Origin: Campylobacteraceae bacterium
GTDB lineage: Bacteria; Campylobacterota; Campylobacteria; Campylobacterales; Sulfurospirillaceae
Direction of reading: 5' to 3'
Length of the DNA: 11,374 nt
Assembly (NCBI GenBank): GCA_027011025.1
Contig: JALVAU010000085.1
Span: 1 to 11,374 of the forward strand
A model generated the notes under the pieces. That model did no database searches and was not told the origin of the DNA. It worked only from the letters and a program-made list of their open reading frames with translations. Shown here in pieces: positions 6,755-11,374 of the stretch. The position numbers and the translations under genes are program-made. Numbering within the stretch: position 1 is the stretch's first letter; every line of letters begins with the position of its first letter.

Positions 6755-7669
6755 ATGGAAAAAGCAAAATTTATATGGATGGATGGAAAATTAACTCCTT
6801 GGGATGAGGCAAATGTACATATCTTAACTCACACTCTGCATTATGGAAATGGTGTTTTTGAGGGAACAAGAGCTTATATGACAGACAGAGGCTTGGCTAT
6901 ATTTAGACTAAGAGATCATACAAAAAGACTTTTAAACTCAGCAAAAATAACAAGAATTACACCACCTTATAACATCAAAGAGCTAGAGGATGCACAGCTT
7001 GAAGTTTTAAGGGTAAATGATTTTAAATCAAATGTATATCTTAGGCCTCTTATATATCTTGGTTACGGAATAATGGGATTATACCATGTGAATGCTCCTG
7101 TAAAAACTGCCATTGCAGCTTGGGAATGGGGTAGCTACCTTGGAGATGAAGGTCTAGAAAACGGTATAAGAGTTAAAATATCTTCGTTTACAAGAAATCC
7201 TGTTAGCTCTACTATGGGCAAAGCAAAAGCTGCTGCAAACTATCTAAATTCACAATTAGCAAAATATGAAGCAATGGATGCAGGATATGAAGAGGCTCTT
7301 TTGCTCGATGAAGATGGATTTGTTGCCGAGGGTAGTGGAGAGTGCTTTTTTATAGTAAGAGATGGGGTACTTATATCGCCTCCAAATGACACTTCACTAG
7401 AGAGTATCACACAAAATACAGTACTCATGCTAGCTAAAGATGCCAATATCCCTATAGAGAGGAGAAGAATAACAAGAGATGAAGTATATATAGCAGACGA
7501 AGCGTTTTTTACCGGAACTGCTGCAGAAGTAACACCGATAAAAGATGTAGATAATTACATAATCGGTGATGGAAAAAGAGGTGAGATGACAAAGCAACTC
7601 CAAGAAGCATATTTTGATGTAGTATATGGCAGAAATGATAAATATAGAGATCTGTTAACTTTCATTTAG
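6755..7669 (+). CDS. ilvE: Branched-chain amino acid aminotransferase
   Basis: PLP-dependent fold-type IV transaminase that carries out the last step of leucine, isoleucine and valine synthesis, moving amino groups between glutamate and the branched 2-oxo acids. At 304 aa it has the standard bacterial IlvE length. Recognisable features are LHYGNGVFEGTRAY (28-41), LRDHTKRL, YLRPLIYLGYG, the PLP-binding Lys158 in GKAKAAANYLNS, AEGSGE with Glu192 placed to contact the pyridine nitrogen, and the phosphate-binding region FFTGTAAEVTP (251-261). D-amino-acid transaminase and aminodeoxychorismate lyase share the fold, but the overall pattern fits IlvE. The ribosome site is weak (AGG at 6741-6743, 11 bases from the ATG), and the start is fixed by the usual KFIWMDGKL beginning. 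The SPFH gene follows after 40 bases; as I recall, unchecked, the same ilvE-SPFH adjacency exists in Campylobacter jejuni. Confidence 0.95.
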   Translation: MEKAKFIWMDGKLTPWDEANVHILTHTLHYGNGVFEGTRAYMTDRGLAIFRLRDHTKRLLNSAKITRITPPYNIKELEDAQLEVLRVNDFKSNVYLRPLIYLGYGIMGLYHVNAPVKTAIAAWEWGSYLGDEGLENGIRVKISSFTRNPVSSTMGKAKAAANYLNSQLAKYEAMDAGYEEALLLDEDGFVAEGSGECFFIVRDGVLISPPNDTSLESITQNTVLMLAKDANIPIERRRITRDEVYIADEAFFTGTAAEVTPIKDVDNYIIGDGKRGEMTKQLQEAYFDVVYGRNDKYRDLLTFI

Positions 7670-7709
7670 ATAGTTACAGTAGAATTCAATAAAATTTTAA
7701 AGGATAAAA

Positions 7710-8792
7710 ATGCCCGTTGATTTAAATGATTATTTTAATAAGAAAAGTGGAAATGGTGGAGGAGGAAACTCTGGAAATAACCGCCAAACTCCAAATATAG
7801 AGCCTCCAGATTTTTTTAAAAATCTAGGCAAAAAAGCAGGTTTTTTATATGTTTTAATTGCTATTGTTGTAATTTTAGTCATTGCTAAGCCTTTTGTTGT
7901 CATAAATTCTGGTGAAATGGGCATAAAAGCAACTGCCGGTAAGTTTGACCCAATTCCTATGAATCCGGGATTTCATCTCTTTTTACCTTTTGTGCAAACA
8001 GTATTTATAGTTGACACTAAAGTAAGAATCATGAACTATACTTCCGGTGCTGATCAAGAAGTAACTCAAAGAGGCTCTGGCATAAAAAATAAAAATGCAA
8101 TATCTGTACTTGACTCTCGTGGACTTCCTGTATCTATCGACCTTACAGTCCAATACAAACTAGAGCCGTCAACCGCTCCTCAAACAATCGCAACATGGGG
8201 TTTGGCATGGGAAGATAAAATCATAAATCCCGTAGTAAGAGATGTCACAAGAAATGTAGTAGGACAATATCCTGCAGAAGAGCTACCTGTGCTAAGAAAT
8301 GTTATCGCAGCTAAGATAGACCAACAAATCAGAAAAAATATAGATGCACAGCCCGGACAACCCGTGCAACTTCTTACAGTCCAGCTAAGAAATATCATAC
8401 TTCCTCAAAAAATAAAAGACCAAATAGAGAGAGTTCAGATAGCAAAACAAGAGGCTGAAAGAACAAAGTATGAAGTTGAGCGAGCAAATCAAGAGGCTAA
8501 AAAGAAAGCTGCTCTTGCAACCGGTGATGCCAATGCAAGAAAAATACAAGCTCAAGGTCAGGCAAATGCAGTAAAAATTGAAGCAGACGCAAATGCTTAT
8601 GCCAATATTGAGATTGCTAAAAGTATCACACCCAACCTACTTCGCCTTAGACAAATAGAAGTACAGGGTAAATTTAATGATGCCTTGCAAGTCAATAAAG
8701 ATGCAAAAATATTTTTAACACCAGGTGGTGCTGTTCCAAATATTTGGGTAGATACAAAAAATACAAAAGAGATGACAAGCATAAACAAGTAG
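7710..8792 (+). CDS. SPFH/prohibitin-like membrane protein (HflK-like)
   Basis: Membrane-anchored SPFH (Band 7) protein, 360 aa. Such proteins form large oligomeric rings in the membrane that organise microdomains or, as HflK/HflC, regulate the FtsH protease. A Gly/Asn-rich cytoplasmic start (GNGGGGNSGNN, residues 14-24), similar in style to HflK, precedes a single transmembrane segment at about 44-66. The SPFH domain runs from about 67 to 235 (VVINSGEMGIKATAGKFD, PGFHLFLPFVQTVFIVDTKV, SIDLTVQYKLEP). A long charged Ala/Glu/Lys/Gln helix from about 236 to 302 should form a coiled coil. The C-terminus is IFLTPGGAVPNIWVD. No HflC partner is encoded beside it. AAAGGA (7699-7704) lies five bases before the ATG. 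TAGAAT at 7680-7685 is a possible internal -10, so the gene may be both co-transcribed with ilvE and have its own promoter. The hisIE start follows six bases after its stop. Confidence 0.88.
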   Translation: MPVDLNDYFNKKSGNGGGGNSGNNRQTPNIEPPDFFKNLGKKAGFLYVLIAIVVILVIAKPFVVINSGEMGIKATAGKFDPIPMNPGFHLFLPFVQTVFIVDTKVRIMNYTSGADQEVTQRGSGIKNKNAISVLDSRGLPVSIDLTVQYKLEPSTAPQTIATWGLAWEDKIINPVVRDVTRNVVGQYPAEELPVLRNVIAAKIDQQIRKNIDAQPGQPVQLLTVQLRNIILPQKIKDQIERVQIAKQEAERTKYEVERANQEAKKKAALATGDANARKIQAQGQANAVKIEADANAYANIEIAKSITPNLLRLRQIEVQGKFNDALQVNKDAKIFLTPGGAVPNIWVDTKNTKEMTSINK

Positions 8793-8798
8793 GAATAT

Positions 8799-9482
8799 AT
8801 GAATCAAGAGATATTGAACAACATAGACTGGGATAAAAATCCAATGATCCCAGTCATCGCACAAGACTTTGAAAATGGCAAGATTTTGATGCTCGCCTAT
8901 GCAAATAAAGAAGCATTTGATCTGACACTCAAAACCAAATTTGCCCACTACTACTCAAGAAGCAGAAAAAAACTGTGGAAAAAGGGAGAACAGAGTGGGC
9001 ATACTCAAGAGGTAAAAGAGATATATCTTGATTGCGATAGCGATACTATTTTACTGAAAATCAAACAAAACGGTGTTGCTTGTCATACAGGACGGATGTC
9101 TTGCTTCTTTAACAGGGTTGATACAAAAGAGGAACTACCTCCCATAGAGACTAAAATCGACTCTTATAGCATTAGTGATACTCTTTATCATGTTATATGC
9201 GAAAGAAAAAATGCAGATCCCAAAAAGTCATATGTCTCCTCTTTGTTTAAAAAAGGAGAAAATAGTATCCTAAAAAAAGTTGTAGAAGAGGCTGGAGAAT
9301 TTTGTTTTGCCATCAAAGACAAAGATGAAAAAGAGATTATTTATGAAGCGGCAGATTTGGCTTTTCATACTCTCGTTGCACTAGGATATAAAAATATAAA
9401 TCCTGATTTAGTAAAGCAAGAGCTTAAAAAAAGATTTGGCTTAAGTGGCATAGAGGAGAAGAATAGCAGAGACAATGAATGA
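8799..9482 (+). CDS. hisIE: Bifunctional phosphoribosyl-AMP cyclohydrolase / phosphoribosyl-ATP pyrophosphatase
   Basis: Carries out steps 2 and 3 of histidine synthesis: the HisE half hydrolyses phosphoribosyl-ATP to phosphoribosyl-AMP, and the HisI half opens the adenine ring. It is 227 aa, as for a fused HisIE. The HisI domain (about 1-110) shows MLAYANKEAF, HYYSRSRKKLWKKGEQSGH, the metal motif DCDSD (Asp78, Cys79, Asp80, Asp82), and zinc cysteines Cys95 and Cys102 in NGVACHTGRMSCFF. The HisE domain (about 126-215) shows SYVSSLFKKG, the acidic metal-binding helix VVEEAGE (Glu163, Glu164, Glu167), and Asp186 in YEAADLAFH. AGGA (8791-8794) overlaps the preceding stop codon and sits four bases before the ATG, so translation follows closely from the SPFH gene. 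No other his gene is in the window. Its end overlaps the next gene by 8 bases. Confidence 0.95.
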   Translation: MNQEILNNIDWDKNPMIPVIAQDFENGKILMLAYANKEAFDLTLKTKFAHYYSRSRKKLWKKGEQSGHTQEVKEIYLDCDSDTILLKIKQNGVACHTGRMSCFFNRVDTKEELPPIETKIDSYSISDTLYHVICERKNADPKKSYVSSLFKKGENSILKKVVEEAGEFCFAIKDKDEKEIIYEAADLAFHTLVALGYKNINPDLVKQELKKRFGLSGIEEKNSRDNE

Positions 9483-10014
9483 ACTAAAATCTTCAATCTT
9501 AATCTATATAAACCACTTTGGGCTATATGACTATATAGCCTATTTGTGGTTAATATTAACTTTTTTAATCCTCATATTTTTATCACTCTTGCTCATAAAA
9601 AAATCCACCAAACTATCAATAATAATGATACTTTTTTCATTTTTTCTTCTTTTTATCGGACCTTTTGTCTTAAAATATTTTTTAGATAAAACGATCAGAC
9701 CAGTAAAAATAGAGCATGTAAGATACAAAAAACTACACTTTTCAAACACTCTTATTGTTGACTCAGATATCAAAAACATATCAAAAAAGTCTTATAAATT
9801 ATGTCAAATAAAGACAAAAATATATAGATACTCAAAATCAAAATTTAAAACTTTTATAAACAAACTAAAGCCAATCAAATATATGACGATTTTAAGAAAA
9901 GTAGGATTAAAGGCGGGTGATACTATGAGCAATAGAACTGTATTTTATAACTTTTCATACAATTACGACATAAATACATCCGTAACCGCAGAGTGCTATG
10001 GAGAAGGGTTATGA
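9475..10014 (+). CDS. Small two-TM membrane protein, possibly DUF2393 family (paralogue 1)
   Basis: Function unknown. The 179-aa protein has two transmembrane segments, about 20-41 and 47-69, joined by a basic turn (KKSTK). By the positive-inside rule the turn is cytoplasmic and the 110-residue C-terminal domain lies in the periplasm. That domain is very Lys-rich and contains LDKTIRPVKIEHVRY, SNTLIVDSDIKNISKKSYKLC and a terminal SVTAECYGEGL. It looks like a beta-sandwich-type domain, and I recall similar proteins in Campylobacterota being labelled DUF2393, but I cannot confirm this. It overlaps hisIE by 8 bases and is followed by a clear paralogue joined through an ATGA overlap. AGAGGAG (9452-9458) is 16 bases from the ATG, rather far, so initiation may depend on translation of hisIE. 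Its base composition is even more AT-rich than its neighbours. Confidence 0.75.
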   Translation: MNELKSSILIYINHFGLYDYIAYLWLILTFLILIFLSLLLIKKSTKLSIIMILFSFFLLFIGPFVLKYFLDKTIRPVKIEHVRYKKLHFSNTLIVDSDIKNISKKSYKLCQIKTKIYRYSKSKFKTFINKLKPIKYMTILRKVGLKAGDTMSNRTVFYNFSYNYDINTSVTAECYGEGL

Positions 10015-10559
10015 TTTCATATTTTACAATTGTTCATATAATCACCCTGATTATACTTTTTATTTTGTTTATTATTCTACTTATTCTCTCTTTGAAAGAG
10101 ACAAGAAAAAAAGTTCTTGTAGCGATGATTTTCTCTAACTTTTTAGTCATATCAATGTTGGCAGTTTTTTCAATGTTTGTTCTTGACAAATATACCAAAA
10201 AAGCAAGGCTAGAAAATGTAACTCACTCTCGAATTCTGATCAGTGAATCACTAGTAATTTCTGGTCGGGTTAGAAATATAGGAAAATTTGGTATATCAAA
10301 ATGTTTTCTACATGTAAAGCTAGTTAATAACGCAGTAGAGTCGGGTAAGCTTACAGGCTCTACAGTCTATAAGCCGACCACGGGGCTTGGATTTTTAACA
10401 AATAAAATTGATGGTAATGCCAAAAAATCTACAATAGAAAAAGATTTTTTAATAGCTAAAAATTTAAGGGTTGCTGAGCTAAGAAACTTCAGCGCTTCTA
10501 TGAGATACCCATCATATTTTGTAAATCCGAGAATGATTTATAAACTACACTGTAGATAG
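10011..10559 (+). CDS. Small two-TM membrane protein, possibly DUF2393 family (paralogue 2)
   Basis: Function unknown. The 182-aa protein has the same plan as the preceding gene product: TM1 about 6-28, a basic cytoplasmic turn (LKETRKK), TM2 about 36-58, then a periplasmic domain of about 120 residues. Matching stretches after TM2 are VLDKYTKKARLENV against FLDKTIRPVKIEHV and SESLVISGRVRNIGK against SNTLIVDSDIKNISK, and both proteins end close after a Cys. They are therefore diverged tandem duplicates. I chose the ATG at 10011, which forms an ATGA overlap with the previous stop; GGAG (10000-10003) lies seven bases before it. A longer frame from 9993 adds six residues and lacks a ribosome site. 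This is the last gene of the + strand cluster. It converges on purF with 36 bases between stops and no visible hairpin terminator. Confidence 0.75.
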   Translation: MISYFTIVHIITLIILFILFIILLILSLKETRKKVLVAMIFSNFLVISMLAVFSMFVLDKYTKKARLENVTHSRILISESLVISGRVRNIGKFGISKCFLHVKLVNNAVESGKLTGSTVYKPTTGLGFLTNKIDGNAKKSTIEKDFLIAKNLRVAELRNFSASMRYPSYFVNPRMIYKLHCR

Positions 10560-10595
10560 CTTAATTAATTGGTGTTACTTCTGGTTAGGTACTTA

Positions 10596-11374
10596 TCACT
10601 TTATAAAGTAGTTTCCATCGAAACTCACAAGTGAATAGCTCCTCTCATCTCCTATACTTTTAACCAATGAATCTATACTTAGAAAACTAAGCGAATCTGC
10701 CTTTATATATGCTCTTATCTCTTCTACGCTCATATTTGCACTTATAAGCTCTTCATAACTTGGGGTGTCTATACCGTATTTGCAAGGATGCTCAATAGTT
10801 GGCGAAGTTATACACATATGCACCTCTTTTGCTCCCGCATCTTTTAGTATCCTTATAATTCTTTTTGCGGTTGTACCCCGCACCAAGCTATCATCTACGA
10901 CTACTATCTTCTTGTCTTTTAGCAGATAGGAGATTGGGGATAGCTTCAGTTTTACTTTCATATCTCTTCTTGCTTGAGTAGGTTCTATAAAGGTTCTGCC
11001 GACATAGTGATTTCTAACTATCCCCATCTCAAAAGGAATACCACTCTCATTTGCATATCCAAGTGCTGCGCTAACTCCACTATCAGGTACGGGGATCACT
11101 AGATCTGCTTGGATTTTATTCTCCTTTGCCATTGCTCTACCCATCTCTTTTCGTACTTCATATACACTCTTGCCGTCTATAACACTATCTGGTCTAGCAA
11201 AATATATATACTCAAATGCACAAATTTTTGGATCTGGCTCAAAAAGTTGAATACTCTCGTACTCATCTTTGCTCTTATCAAAGATAATCATCTCGCCGGG
11301 TCTTATATCTCTTATAAATTTTGCACCGACTAAATCAAACGCACAAGTTTCACTTGAGACTATATACCCACCAT
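10596..11374 (-). CDS. purF: Amidophosphoribosyltransferase, C-terminal part
   Basis: Catalyses the first committed step of purine synthesis: glutamine-derived ammonia is added to PRPP to give phosphoribosylamine. The frame stays open to the right edge, so the N-terminal glutaminase domain, including its catalytic Cys, lies outside. Visible parts are SSETCAFDLVGAKFIRDIRPGEM near the edge, FARPDSVIDGKSVYEVRKEMG, PVPDSGVSAALGYA, and the PRPP-binding loop VVVDDSLVRGTT (about 10870-10910). EHPCKYGIDTPSYEELI and SLSFLSIDSLVKSI follow. The protein ends GDERSYSLVSFDGNYFIK. In Bacillus-type PurF this end carries a cysteine pair that ligates a 4Fe-4S cluster, and here it is absent, while the ETC and HPC cysteines (codons 11343-11345 and 10782-10784) remain. 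It converges with the membrane protein gene and has no obvious terminator. Confidence 0.95.
   Translation of the reverse strand, partial: GGYIVSSETCAFDLVGAKFIRDIRPGEMIIFDKSKDEYESIQLFEPDPKICAFEYIYFARPDSVIDGKSVYEVRKEMGRAMAKENKIQADLVIPVPDSGVSAALGYANESGIPFEMGIVRNHYVGRTFIEPTQARRDMKVKLKLSPISYLLKDKKIVVVDDSLVRGTTAKRIIRILKDAGAKEVHMCITSPTIEHPCKYGIDTPSYEELISANMSVEEIRAYIKADSLSFLSIDSLVKSIGDERSYSLVSFDGNYFIK

Noticed and set aside
10598..10609. Perfect 12-base palindrome ACTTTATAAAGT as a bidirectional terminator between the membrane protein gene and purF
   Set aside because: It has no loop and no T-run, is AT-rich, and overlaps the last codons and stop of purF; more likely a chance palindrome.
1..11374. 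CRISPR array, mobile element, toxin-antitoxin or defence cluster
   Set aside because: No regularly spaced direct repeats, transposase or integrase motifs, or small paired toxin-like genes were found; the gene content and composition look like core chromosome throughout.

Overview
The window looks like chromosome from an AT-rich member of the Campylobacterota (Epsilonproteobacteria), probably a Sulfurimonas/Sulfurovum/Arcobacter-like genus. The evidence is the low GC, densely packed genes, a histidine kinase with the phosphoacceptor stretch ISHQWKQPLN that is typical of this phylum, and the ilvE–SPFH gene pair. The genus is not fixed by anything here. It reads as ordinary core chromosome: I see no insertion sequence, phage gene, CRISPR array or integration scar.

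Layout. Positions 1-1146 (+): the 3' part of lspA (lipoprotein signal peptidase) overlapping a ketopantoate-reductase-family gene. 1190-1265 (+): tRNA-Val(GAC) with encoded CCA. 1267-5111 (-): a three-gene signalling operon, transcribed as OmpR-type response regulator, REC-PAS-GGDEF diguanylate cyclase, then membrane Cache-domain histidine kinase. It is preceded by a good extended -10 promoter. 5194-6618 (-): an NAD(P)-dependent aldehyde dehydrogenase. 6619-6754: divergent promoter region. 6755-10559 (+): ilvE, an SPFH/HflK-like membrane protein, hisIE, and two tandem paralogous small membrane proteins of unknown function. 10596-11374 (-): the C-terminal part of purF, entering from the right edge.

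How the genes work together. The signalling operon appears built so that one membrane kinase, sensing a small ligand through its Cache region, can phosphorylate two receivers: one controlling transcription and one controlling c-di-GMP synthesis. The + strand cluster mixes amino-acid biosynthesis (branched-chain amination, histidine steps 2 and 3) with three membrane proteins, and close spacing or overlap links hisIE to the two unknown membrane proteins. The most interesting points are the two-output signalling operon, the cysteine-bearing PAS domain in the cyclase, the tandem two-TM paralogue pair, PurF retaining only part of the Fe-S ligand set known from Bacillus, and a ketopantoate reductase lacking conserved active-site asparagines. 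None amounts to a clearly new system; the two-receiver operon and the paralogue pair are the best candidates.
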